Shown here: positions 15,225 through 21,898 of the stretch, one piece after another
How the letters are laid out: each line of letters begins with the position of its first letter
How positions within the stretch are numbered: position 1 is the first letter of the stretch
From: a virus
Reading direction: 5' to 3' (one strand)
Virus record (IMG/VR): IMGVR_UViG_3300037963_001753
Coordinates: 1-21,898 of that record
Length of the DNA: 21,898 nt
Made by a program: the position numbers and the translations under genes
Notes under the pieces: generated by a model
What the model was told of the DNA's origin: nothing
The model's database searches: none
What the model saw: the letters and a program-made list of their open reading frames with translations, nothing else

Positions 15225-17377
15225 AGTATAGGTTTTTGAAAAACCATAAAGAGACAAAAGTATTTAAAGCAGACTCTTTATTTAACAAATCGACAAATAA
15301 ACCTAAGTTTGCGTCCAAAGCCAAGTTTAGAGAATGGTGTGCGGATACAGCAACGGATCATGTTTTTTATAGCCTCTGTGAAGGAGACAATCCAAATATC
15401 CGTATAAGTAATGAGAACCCCGTAAACATGATACATGGTGTTGTTGCGGATTATGATGCTCCACTGGACTGGGATGTTGTTGATAAACTAATCCAAGCAC
15501 AATGTAAAGAATATCAACCAACATGGAGAACTAAAACTAATTCAGGGTACATAAGACTTATTTGGGAGTTTGAAGAAAGGATGCCTATTTCTCAAGAGCT
15601 GTATGAGCCATTTATCAAAAGGCTTTTCACAGAGATGGGTGTAGAAAGGCTTTTTGCAGGTTTTGATTCAGCGTCATATAAAGCTAGTCAGTATTTTGAG
15701 ATTGGTGAAGATTGGGTAAAAATAGATGCTCCTTTATCAAAAGCTGTTTATAGAACGTGTCTAATAAAAGCAGCTAATGATAAACCGCCAGGGTCATCAG
15801 AAACGTCCATCCCGATGGAGGTTTTAGAAAAAGAGGTACACGAGCAATTTCCTAATAGATGGAATGGACAATTTACTGTAGGAGCGAGAGGGCCGTTGTT
15901 TTGGATCGGAGATGGTATTGAAAGAGAAGGATGTCAGGTCATTGAAGACGGGATGATTTGTTATAGTGACCGAGCTGGTAAGGGCTTTCTTACATGGAAA
16001 GAAATTTTTGGGTCTACTTTTGTTAAAGATTATGAAACAAAAAAGATGGGTTCTTTGTTAGATCAATATTGGTTTAATGGCAAAGTACATTATACAATAT
16101 TGCACGGAGCTGCCGAACAGATCCCTAAAGAACAACTTGAGTTGGAGTTACGCCAAATGGGTTTTTCTCCTGCGAGGAAAAAAGGACAACCTCTATCTGA
16201 GTTAGAAGTTGCTAAACTTACAATAGCCAAACAGAACAGGATAAATGAAGTAGCTCCTGTTGTTTTTAGTAAAGAAAGAGTTGTGGAGTACAACAGTCAT
16301 CGCATACTAAATAATGCGAACATTACTCCTGTAGAACCTGCTGATAATGGTGACATTGCTAATTGGACATTTGTTCATACTTGGCTGAATCAGTTGTTCG
16401 CAGGTAAACAAACAATAAATTATTTTTATGCCTGGATGAAACGGTTTTACGAAGCGGTTCACGAAAGAAAGTTTGCACAAGGGCAAGCTTTGATTTTAGT
16501 AGGGTCTACTAATAAAGGAAAATCTCTTTTATCAAATAGAGTTATCTCTGCTTTAGTTGGTGGCTTTGCGGATGCTTCAGATTATTTAAGTGGTCAGACG
16601 AATTTTAACAAAGACTTAGCTCGTGTCGCTGCCTGGGTTATTGATGATACGACTTCTGCTGCGTCTTTCCAAGACAGACGGAGGGCAACTGAACTTATTA
16701 AAAGAAGTGTTGCTAACCCCAGGATTGAATACCATGCAAAGTATGTAGACGCTGTATCTATTCCGTGGACTGGACGAGTTATTCTTTCTCTAAACGAAGA
16801 TGCAAACAGTCTTTCTGTTATACCTGCTCTAGATTCTAGCAACAAAGACAAATTGATGGCTTTGAGAATATCTAAAAAAGCTACGAGTAAGTTCCCTTCA
16901 AATGATGTTGTAGAAGATACTATAAATAAAGAACTCCCTTATTTTGCTAAATGGCTTATGGAATGGCAAATGCCAAAAGAAATAGCAGGGGACTCCAGGT
17001 TTGGAGTTGAGTCTTATATAGACCCTCAAATTGCCACAGCAGCTTACGATAACTCTAGCCGATCTACCGTAGCGGAATTAGTAGAGTTCTTTGTTAAGAG
17101 AGCTAGAGATCATTTCACACGACCAAAGTGGGTTGGCACTCTTACAGAGTTTCAAGGATGTATACACTTGTTTAACAATGGTAGGAATATAGGAGTATCT
17201 GGAAGTATGGAGTTTATGCGAACAGGTTTTCACACACTAGAAGAGACAAGTAAAGGAAGTAAAAAAGCTCGTCCAATTAGATCTATTGGGTCAGGACAAG
17301 GTAAAACTTGGGAGATTGATTTAGACGAAAAGTATGATATTGATAAAGAAGCAATTACTGAAATCATAGAAGTATGA
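15221..17377 (+). CDS. Primase-helicase: AEP-like primase fused to SF3/D5-like helicase
   Basis: A 718-aa protein expected to unwind the fork and make primers. N-terminal part: VADYDAP with D77/D79 fits the hhhDhD motif of archaeo-eukaryotic primases; SGYIRLIW (108-115) and GFDSASYKASQYFEIG (147-162) match the following strands, though the usual motif II histidine is not evident, so primase activity is less certain than the fold. C-terminal helicase: Walker A GSTNKGKS (428-435), Walker B VIDD with D475/D476, and VILSLNED with the sensor asparagine, the SF3 order also seen in DUF5906-type phage proteins. AAAGG before the ATG may be a ribosome-binding site. It overlaps the polymerase stop by four bases. 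Confidence 0.82.
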   Translation: MKYRFLKNHKETKVFKADSLFNKSTNKPKFASKAKFREWCADTATDHVFYSLCEGDNPNIRISNENPVNMIHGVVADYDAPLDWDVVDKLIQAQCKEYQPTWRTKTNSGYIRLIWEFEERMPISQELYEPFIKRLFTEMGVERLFAGFDSASYKASQYFEIGEDWVKIDAPLSKAVYRTCLIKAANDKPPGSSETSIPMEVLEKEVHEQFPNRWNGQFTVGARGPLFWIGDGIEREGCQVIEDGMICYSDRAGKGFLTWKEIFGSTFVKDYETKKMGSLLDQYWFNGKVHYTILHGAAEQIPKEQLELELRQMGFSPARKKGQPLSELEVAKLTIAKQNRINEVAPVVFSKERVVEYNSHRILNNANITPVEPADNGDIANWTFVHTWLNQLFAGKQTINYFYAWMKRFYEAVHERKFAQGQALILVGSTNKGKSLLSNRVISALVGGFADASDYLSGQTNFNKDLARVAAWVIDDTTSAASFQDRRRATELIKRSVANPRIEYHAKYVDAVSIPWTGRVILSLNEDANSLSVIPALDSSNKDKLMALRISKKATSKFPSNDVVEDTINKELPYFAKWLMEWQMPKEIAGDSRFGVESYIDPQIATAAYDNSSRSTVAELVEFFVKRARDHFTRPKWVGTLTEFQGCIHLFNNGRNIGVSGSMEFMRTGFHTLEETSKGSKKARPIRSIGSGQGKTWEIDLDEKYDIDKEAITEIIEV

Positions 17378-17562
17378 CCGCTAATCAATTAATCAAACAA
17401 AGAGACGAACTATTATCTTTAACTAAAGATATTCTTAGCTATCTAACTGATGTTAGTGAAGATATTAACGACCAAGAAATGATGGAAAAGTCTGAAGACT
17501 TTCAAGAGCGATTAAATGAGTTAATTCAACTCGATGAATTAGCTGACAGCTCTTATGGCTAA
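17374..17562 (+). CDS. Small acidic helical protein, 62 aa
   Basis: Begins MTANQLIKQRDELLSL; strongly acidic and helical with coiled-coil-like spacing; ends ELADSSYG. No recognisable domain. The ATG overlaps the primase-helicase stop (ATGA), so it is translationally coupled and last in the rightward operon. Its stop overlaps the stop of the opposite-strand nuclease gene. AGAAG directly before the start is at best a weak ribosome-binding site. Confidence 0.65.
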   Translation: MTANQLIKQRDELLSLTKDILSYLTDVSEDINDQEMMEKSEDFQERLNELIQLDELADSSYG

Positions 17563-18089
17563 TAAAACGATTTTACAGTATTTAATTTTTTTATAGGTAT
17601 GTGAAGACCTGAAGTTTTAAACGTAAAGCCGCCTTTATCTTTATCTCCCTTTTTAACAAACCTGGCTTTCTTCAATAGTTTAGTTGTAGGTAACCAACCA
17701 ACTATCCAAACTATCATTAAATCTTTACGAACTCTTGTGAAGAAATAAACATCATTATTTAGCTCTGGTTTTTTAGAACAGTTTACAAAAGCACTGTATT
17801 CTGGCAAAGGGGTTGAACTGCATATTTTAGATTTAACCTCTACTTCTTTATTTTTATAAATAAGGTCACAGTTATATAAAACATCACCAACATATTTACT
17901 TCTAGGTAAATATTTATGTACAGCAATCTCACCTAAACAACCTGTCATACGCCCAAAACCTTGCGTGTATGAATTTGGTAGTACACCCATGCTTTTAGCT
18001 CTGCGGTGCGCTAAACAAACGTCTTCACCAGATGGACAAAATTCAACAAAGTCTTCAGTTTTGTTGAACTGCTTTTTGTTTTTTCCCAT
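17559..18089 (-). CDS. PD-(D/E)XK superfamily nuclease, 176 aa
   Basis: The motifs GCLGEIAVHKYL (E54), YNCDLIYKN (D75) and EVEVKSK (E84-x-K86) give the E...D...ExK order of restriction-endonuclease-like folds. The remainder alternates strands (DVYFFTRVRKDLMIVWIVGWL) and ends in a basic tail. It is the last gene of the late leftward unit, eight bases after the peptidase-like gene. Possible roles are host DNA degradation, trimming of concatemers during packaging, or resolving branches in late infection; the sequence does not distinguish these. Its stop overlaps the stop of the convergent gene. Confidence 0.72.
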   Translation of the reverse strand: MGKNKKQFNKTEDFVEFCPSGEDVCLAHRRAKSMGVLPNSYTQGFGRMTGCLGEIAVHKYLPRSKYVGDVLYNCDLIYKNKEVEVKSKICSSTPLPEYSAFVNCSKKPELNNDVYFFTRVRKDLMIVWIVGWLPTTKLLKKARFVKKGDKDKGGFTFKTSGLHIPIKKLNTVKSFY

Positions 18090-18097
18090 TATGTGTA

Positions 18098-18400
18098 TTA
18101 AGATTTAGAAACCCTCTTTAAAAAAGTCTCCCAAGCAGGAAAAAATATTTCTTCCATACAACGAACTACTGCTTCTTGATCATAAGATTCAAGCCACCCA
18201 ACTCCACTTAGAAGTAGACTAGCTTCCATCATTTCATGTCTAATCGTGTTTAAAAGCTCTTTACCTTTTAGCCCTTTATTTATTTGAATTAATTTTTTAT
18301 CGTGAAAGTAAAGACCGTAGTCTGGAGAATCTCCGCTAAGAGGAACTACTTCGAGCCGTATACGTCGACCAGCAATAGAGATTGTCTTTGGAAGAGTCAT
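18098..18400 (-). CDS. Zinc-metallopeptidase-like phage protein with HExxE motif, 100 aa
   Basis: The segment LLNTIRHEMMEASLLLSG has the form of the HExxH helix found in small phage SprT/M78-like proteins, but the second histidine is glutamate (H55, E56, E59). A downstream YDQEAVVRCMEE (E76) fits the third-ligand helix of such proteins. The N-terminal half (ISIAGRRIRLEVVP..., YGLYFHDKKLIQI) makes the usual beta strands before the helix. Activity is uncertain because of the substitution. It lies between amidase and nuclease genes, six bases after the amidase stop, so it is co-expressed with lysis functions. Confidence 0.6.
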   Translation of the reverse strand: MTLPKTISIAGRRIRLEVVPLSGDSPDYGLYFHDKKLIQINKGLKGKELLNTIRHEMMEASLLLSGVGWLESYDQEAVVRCMEEIFFPAWETFLKRVSKS

Positions 18401-18406
18401 TTTTCA

Positions 18407-18961
18407 TTACCAATTACAAGAAATATCGTTGTAAAGTCTTAGTCCTGCGGCAATAGATTCAGCAATTCCTTTCTTATGCTTCACAGCAAAATCCCACTCT
18501 TGCTCGTTTGTTCCAAAAAACGGCTCGACAATACAAGCTGGCATGCTTGTTTTCCTTAAAAACATTGCTCCTCTACTTCCTTTTTTCCTACCTTTTATAC
18601 CTCGACTAACGGCTTGAGGAAACGAGTCTTCAAAAGAATCTCTTAATGCCCTGGCTAATAGTCTGCCTTGTTCTGAGCTGTGCCAATATAGCCATTCATG
18701 TCCTTCCGCTTTAGGGCTTGCGGCATTAAAATGCAACTCAATAGCGGTTTTAATATTGTCTTGGTCTAATTTACGAGCCAACCACCGAATTGCAGATACG
18801 TATCCAGCACCTTGGTATGTTGAGTAAACTTTATACGGCTCGTCTAAACTAGAGCCGATCATCTCGGCTAGTTCTGAATTATAATCCCACTCGCTAACTC
18901 CAGTTACAGAAGCTGCTCCTGAATCATTTGGTCGGCTGTGTCCCACGCATATTGCTATCAT
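18407..18961 (-). CDS. N-acetylmuramoyl-L-alanine amidase (endolysin), Amidase_3 type
   Basis: This enzyme cleaves the amide bond between MurNAc and the stem peptide to lyse the host. The 184 aa are just the catalytic domain. Zinc ligands H8 (AICVGHS), E24 (GVSEWDYN) and H77 (AIELHFNA), and catalytic E146 (CIVEPFFGT), are all present. There is no signal peptide or cell-wall-binding domain, so export must rely on a holin. The ATG overlaps the lipoprotein gene by 38 bases; GGAG touches the ATG directly, unusually close for a Shine-Dalgarno site. The neighbours (spanin-like pair, holin-like genes) confirm a lysis cassette and point to a Gram-negative host. Confidence 0.9.
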   Translation of the reverse strand: MIAICVGHSRPNDSGAASVTGVSEWDYNSELAEMIGSSLDEPYKVYSTYQGAGYVSAIRWLARKLDQDNIKTAIELHFNAASPKAEGHEWLYWHSSEQGRLLARALRDSFEDSFPQAVSRGIKGRKKGSRGAMFLRKTSMPACIVEPFFGTNEQEWDFAVKHKKGIAESIAAGLRLYNDISCNW

Positions 18962-19193
18962 CTCCTATTATTATAGCACGTCTGTAGGAAAAATCACTGT
19001 GGAACTTCTGACCACGACCCATGAGATTACCCTCTTTGAATGGATAATCGTACCCTGGTACTAGGGTAATTGTAGGAGGATCATATATTGCGCTTTCGTT
19101 CAAGCTGGAGTCGCCCGCTAAGTCGCTCAAGTTGCAACTTGGCAGCAGGGCTACCATCAGCAGCGAGCTTATCAATTTTATCTTCCAAGTCAT
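18924..19193 (-). CDS. Small lipoprotein, probable outer-membrane spanin (Rz1-like)
   Basis: The N-terminus KIKLISSLLMVALLPSC is a lipoprotein signal peptide with cleavage before C20 (lipobox LLPS-C). The mature 70 residues are polar, with a PPTITLVPGYDY segment. The gene starts inside the 64-aa membrane-protein gene upstream in another frame and runs on past its end, the arrangement known for Rz/Rz1 spanins, and overlaps the amidase start. Outer spanins fuse the two membranes at the last step of lysis. The mature part is not as proline-rich as in lambda Rz1, so another phage lipoprotein remains possible. Confidence 0.6.
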   Translation of the reverse strand: MTWKIKLISSLLMVALLPSCNLSDLAGDSSLNESAIYDPPTITLVPGYDYPFKEGNLMGRGQKFHSDFSYRRAIIIGDDSNMRGTQPTK

Positions 19194-19275
19194 AAAGGTA
19201 TCTGCGTTGTTTGCCTTTAGTGTAGTTCACATAAGCTTCTAACGCTAATACAATTATGCGAAAAAAATGCCTCAC
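19081..19275 (-). CDS. Small membrane-anchored coiled-coil protein, probable inner-membrane spanin (Rz-like)
   Basis: A short N-terminal hydrophobic stretch (FFRIIVLALEAYV) is followed by a charged helix with heptad spacing (YLYDLEDKIDKLAADG, LQLERLSGRLQLERK), the pattern of an inner-membrane spanin anchored by its N-terminus. The start is GTG, overlapping the TGA of the preceding holin-like gene (GTGA). The downstream lipoprotein gene starts within it. The hydrophobic segment is short for a membrane anchor, so the call rests mainly on the paired architecture. Confidence 0.55.
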   Translation of the reverse strand: MRHFFRIIVLALEAYVNYTKGKQRRYLYDLEDKIDKLAADGSPAAKLQLERLSGRLQLERKRNI

Positions 19276-19436
19276 TTCTTTTTAGACAGTATAGACCAAA
19301 TAACGCCTACTAAAGTAACCGCAGCAGACACACCAGTAGTAACTTCTTCACCAGAAGCTAACCCATTCTGAGTCATGAAACCCCCACCGAAAGTAAGGAT
19401 ATGACGTATGATTCCTAATATTGCTTGTTTGTTCAT
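19272..19436 (-). CDS. Holin-like protein, 54 aa (Pam3_gp28-type resemblance)
   Basis: Begins MNKQAILGIIRHILTFGGGF and has a second hydrophobic helix (VSAAVTLVGVIWSIL) before a Lys tail (SKKK). The RHxLTxxGG motif with a following helix and basic end is what I remember for a small putative phage holin family. Holins form the membrane lesion that releases the endolysin. Its ATG overlaps the stop of the gene before it (ATGA), and its TGA overlaps the next GTG, so it is coupled on both sides. Confidence 0.68.
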   Translation of the reverse strand: MNKQAILGIIRHILTFGGGFMTQNGLASGEEVTTGVSAAVTLVGVIWSILSKKK

Positions 19437-19627
19437 TTTTTTTTCTTAATTAAATTGTATAAAGTTATAATAGCTACGGTAATACCCAGGAGTCCTCCAA
19501 CGACTTGAATACCCCATTGGATAACTTCCGCATACGGAATCGTGACTGCTATTAAAGAGCCAGTCACTCCTGTAACCCCTTTAGCTACTATTTCGCTATT
19601 GCTCATAAATCGAGCAATATACCACAT
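19433..19627 (-). CDS. Small membrane protein, possible second holin or antiholin, 64 aa
   Basis: An N-terminal polar stretch is followed by two hydrophobic helices (residues about 16-32, VTGVTGSLIAVTIPYAE; and about 39-59, GGLLGITVAIITLYNLI) and a KKKK end, i.e. a two-helix holin shape. An internal ATG at residue 8 (MSNSEIV) could give a shorter form. It precedes the 54-aa holin-like gene with an ATGA overlap. Two adjacent small membrane proteins may work as holin and antiholin; which is which cannot be told from the sequence. Confidence 0.62.
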   Translation of the reverse strand: MWYIARFMSNSEIVAKGVTGVTGSLIAVTIPYAEVIQWGIQVVGGLLGITVAIITLYNLIKKKK

Positions 19628-19629
19628 AA

Positions 19630-19845
19630 TTATTCAGAATCCACCTCTGGATCAGGGTCATTTGTGTGGCTGTCTGCCACATCACTCACTGTCTCCCACC
19701 CCTTGGCTCTCAAGGCTTTATAGTCCTCATAAGAGATGGCAGTGCGTGTATCGTTCTTTCCCTCGTTAATTCCATCCGCTTCAGGGACAGGATTAAACAT
19801 CCAATGTGGCTTAAACTCTTCTTCAGATAAGTCTAAATCAGGCAT
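19630..19845 (-). CDS. Hypothetical acidic protein, 71 aa
   Basis: Unrecognised. Very acidic at both ends (MPDLDLSEEEF, DPDPEVDSE), with one helical segment (ISYEDYKALRAKGWETVSD) in the middle; no membrane or signal segment. Its ATG overlaps the stop of the upstream gene by one base (TAATG) and its stop is two bases from the next start, so it is part of the late operon. Confidence 0.62.
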   Translation of the reverse strand: MPDLDLSEEEFKPHWMFNPVPEADGINEGKNDTRTAISYEDYKALRAKGWETVSDVADSHTNDPDPEVDSE

Positions 19846-20054
19846 TATTCTGCGCTTTCTTCAGTAGTTTCTGTGGCTGGAGCCTCTGCTGGTGCAGGAG
19901 GTTGTTCTCCAGTTTGTTTAGCAATTTCCTTGGCAACTACCACAAGAGCTTCAGCACCATTCAACCCTACTTGTTTTGTAGCGATGTCTAGTGCTTGATA
20001 AATAACTTGTACGAATTGTGTCGGAATTTCAATTTTAACTGTTTCTTCGGCCAT
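19845..20054 (-). CDS. Hypothetical protein, 69 aa, helical with Pro/Ala/Glu tail
   Basis: Unrecognised. Residues 1-48 look helical (QFVQVIYQALDIATKQVG, ALVVVAKEIAKQ); the last 20 are Pro, Ala, Thr and Glu and look disordered. It is the first gene after the tail fibre and the first with a promoter-like sequence immediately upstream. The ATG would be at or next to the predicted transcription start. Confidence 0.65.
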   Translation of the reverse strand: MAEETVKIEIPTQFVQVIYQALDIATKQVGLNGAEALVVVAKEIAKQTGEQPPAPAEAPATETTEESAE

Positions 20055-20060
20055 ACCGAC

Positions 20061-20088
20061 AGAATAGGTAGAATACGTTAAGATTCAA
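20061..20088 (-). promoter_or_regulatory. Putative leftward promoter of the lysis operon
   Basis: On the minus strand TTGAAT (20088-20083), 16-bp spacer, TATTCT (20066-20061; four of six). The -35 box and spacing are the same as at 8421-8448. The expected start coincides with the ATG at 20054, giving a leaderless transcript. Confidence 0.4.
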
Positions 20089-20103
20089 GTGATTTTTGTA
20101 ACT

Positions 20104-21898
20104 TTATGCGTCTTCTACAACGACTACTTTATCCCCTTTTCGCTCACCATTTACAGTATAATAGTAGTTCAAAGGCTCATCAGTGTTACTTCCAACATGG
20201 ATATTACCATCTTCGTCTATGTGATCTACATATATGTTCTGATTGGGGCCAATAGCTGTAAGCTGTACCGTTACAGAATCCTCTTCAACTAGACCCATCC
20301 AGTATTCAGGACATTCTATAATGCTATCTGAAGACTTACCCCTAAAGTAAACTCCGTGTTCTGGCCCCTCTAAACAACCATGTCTTAACTTCTTACCTTC
20401 TTGAGTTGGGTGATCTATTAAGAAACTCTTGTATGTTCCCTCTAAGTAGTAGGCAACAATGTTTTGGCTAGAGGCATCTACGTTTTTAGAAAACTTAATG
20501 TCTGTAGCAGATCCATCTAGTGTTATATAAGCTGTTACCCCTCCGCTACCATCATCAGATCTGAGTATAACATCCTTATCATTGGCATTGTTATCTATGT
20601 AGAAATCTCCAGTGAAGTTAGCGTGGTAAGAGTTTGTCCCATCATGGTAATGGTAGAAGTCGCCACTAGTTCCTAAAGCTAGTATAGAGTTGTCAGGGAA
20701 CTTAGTAACTGGATTGCCACTGGATACTGACCCATCTAAGAAGAAATAGGTTTCTGTGCCTCCAGAGCCGTCGTCTGATTGGAAATAAATATCACAATCA
20801 TTAGCAGTGTTTTGAATATAAAGGTGACGAGTATTTTCACGGATATACGAATCTGCGCTATCATTAAATATTTGTAAATCACCGCCTGTTCCAAACTGAA
20901 GTGTTGAGTTGTCTGGAAAAGTTGTCCTTGGATTTGGTGCAGCAGATCCGTCTAAAGAAAAATAGGTTGTTACACCACCAGAGCCATCATCGCAATAAAA
21001 AACAATGTCTTTATCGTCGGCTCTATTAATAATATTAAGATGCCCAACATAATTATTAATATTGGTATCAGTTCCATTATGAGCTATAACTAAATCTCTG
21101 CCGTCGCCAAAACATAAAGAAGAATCATCTGGGAAAACTGTTATTGGATAATTGCCAGAATTTAGGGAACCGTCTAAATAAAAGTAGGTTTCAACTCCAC
21201 CGCTTCCGTTGTCGCATCTAAATATAATGTCCTTATCGTCAGCCGTGTTATTTATATAAAGATCCCCTGTAATATTCTCAATGTAGGAATTATTAGAAGT
21301 GTGCTTAATATCTAAATCTCCAGAAGATCCGACCTGTAACTTAACGTCATCTTGCGCTCTGAAGTTTCTATATGATCTGGTTAAAGCACCACCTCCATCT
21401 AGTTGTAAATAGGTTGTTACCCCGCCAGAACCGTTATCACACTCAAGAATAATATCACCGTCATTAGTGTTCTGCGTAATGTATAGATCTCCAGTCTGAT
21501 TACGAATTTTTGAATCTGTACCATCGTGGTGAATAGTCATATCACCGCCACCACTACCAAAGGTTAAGATAGAGTCATCTGGGAATACTGTATATGGACT
21601 ACCACCAGAAAGAGAGCCATCTAAATAGAAGTAGGTTTCTGTTCCACCGCTACCGTCATCGGCTTTGAAAATGATATCTTTATCTGCTACTGTTTGACGG
21701 ATGTAAAAATCACCTGAGTAATTTGTTAAGTAGGTATCGCCTGTGTGTTTGATTCTAAAATCTCTACTATCTCCAAAAGCGAGTTCACTAAGGTCAGGGA
21801 AGACTGTGAAAGGGTTGCCAGAAGAAGCAGATCCATCTAAAAAGAAATAGGTTTCATTCCCACCAGAGCCATCATCGCTTCGGAAAATAATATCTTTG
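20104..21898 (-). CDS. Tail fibre/receptor-binding protein with tandem 72-74-aa repeats, partial (N-terminus outside window)
   Basis: The frame is open from 20104 to the right edge (598 codons); an internal ATG at 21540 is not the true start because the same repeats continue upstream of it. The visible part consists of seven copies of a beta-rich repeat. Each has D(D/N)GSGG.(E/T)TYF.LDGS, then usually FPD.S.L.FG, then a strand pair ending TGDLYI...A.DKDI. Measured periods are 72 and 74 residues. The C-terminal 120 residues are a different domain with FLIDHP, LRHGCLEGPEHGVYFRG and ECPEYWMGLVEED, an end I associate with marine phage tail-fibre-like proteins. It likely makes a trimeric fibre that binds the host surface. 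It is followed by the lysis operon. Confidence 0.85.
   Translation of the reverse strand, partial: KDIIFRSDDGSGGNETYFFLDGSASSGNPFTVFPDLSELAFGDSRDFRIKHTGDTYLTNYSGDFYIRQTVADKDIIFKADDGSGGTETYFYLDGSLSGGSPYTVFPDDSILTFGSGGGDMTIHHDGTDSKIRNQTGDLYITQNTNDGDIILECDNGSGGVTTYLQLDGGGALTRSYRNFRAQDDVKLQVGSSGDLDIKHTSNNSYIENITGDLYINNTADDKDIIFRCDNGSGGVETYFYLDGSLNSGNYPITVFPDDSSLCFGDGRDLVIAHNGTDTNINNYVGHLNIINRADDKDIVFYCDDGSGGVTTYFSLDGSAAPNPRTTFPDNSTLQFGTGGDLQIFNDSADSYIRENTRHLYIQNTANDCDIYFQSDDGSGGTETYFFLDGSVSSGNPVTKFPDNSILALGTSGDFYHYHDGTNSYHANFTGDFYIDNNANDKDVILRSDDGSGGVTAYITLDGSATDIKFSKNVDASSQNIVAYYLEGTYKSFLIDHPTQEGKKLRHGCLEGPEHGVYFRGKSSDSIIECPEYWMGLVEEDSVTVQLTAIGPNQNIYVDHIDEDGNIHVGSNTDEPLNYYYTVNGERKGDKVVVVEDA

Noticed and set aside
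20104-21540. ATG at 21540 as the start of the tail fibre gene
   Set aside because: The frame is open upstream to the window edge and encodes further copies of the same repeat.

Overview
The window looks like part of a tailed double-stranded DNA phage genome (or a prophage-like contig) rather than a cellular chromosome. It carries a large terminase, a phage-type replication and recombination set, a lysis cassette and a repetitive tail fibre, all packed with almost no intergenic DNA and frequent start/stop overlaps. It is visibly A+T-rich and most genes lack a clear Shine-Dalgarno sequence. The tail-fibre repeat style and the small phage family A polymerase resemble marine phages, so a marine bacterial host is my inference. 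The size gradient of the proteins behind the terminase suggests a podovirus-like particle, but no portal, capsid or tail gene that would settle this lies in the window. I found no integrase, repressor, tRNA, rRNA, insertion sequence or CRISPR array.

Layout. Positions 1-8416 are read leftwards: large terminase (6659-8416), a 143-base palindrome-rich gap, then three proteins of unknown family (428 aa, 421 aa and a giant one running off the left edge with at least 1317 codons). I interpret these three as probable internal or ejected virion proteins. A 40-base divergent promoter region (8417-8456) separates them from the rightward replication module (8457-17562): a probable small terminase subunit, two small conserved-type proteins, a RuvC-like resolvase, a SNF2-type helicase, a Cas4/RecB-like Fe-S exonuclease, a possible ssDNA-binding protein, a short coiled-coil protein, a family A DNA polymerase, an AEP primase/SF3 helicase fusion and a short acidic protein. 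Positions 17559-21898 are read leftwards again: tail fibre (running off the right edge), two small unknowns, two holin-like proteins, an overlapping spanin-like pair, an amidase endolysin, a degenerate zinc-peptidase-like protein and a PD-(D/E)XK nuclease. This late module meets the replication module tail to tail with a 4-base overlap.

How it fits together. The rightward module copies and recombines the genome: the primase-helicase opens and primes, the polymerase extends, the exonuclease, helicase and resolvase process ends and branches, and the terminase packages. The leftward genes at both ends would be one continuous late transcription unit if the genome is circular or circularly permuted, with portal and capsid genes lying outside the window between the left and right edges. 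Three of the four promoter-like sequences I can see place the predicted transcription start at or within a few bases of the start codon, which would give leaderless or near-leaderless transcripts. That fits the general lack of Shine-Dalgarno sites.

Most interesting points: the giant partial protein with a degenerate metallopeptidase-like motif, the back-to-back divergent promoters, the palindrome cluster after the terminase, the 17-bp hairpin in front of the polymerase gene, the leaderless pattern and the overlapping spanin-like pair.
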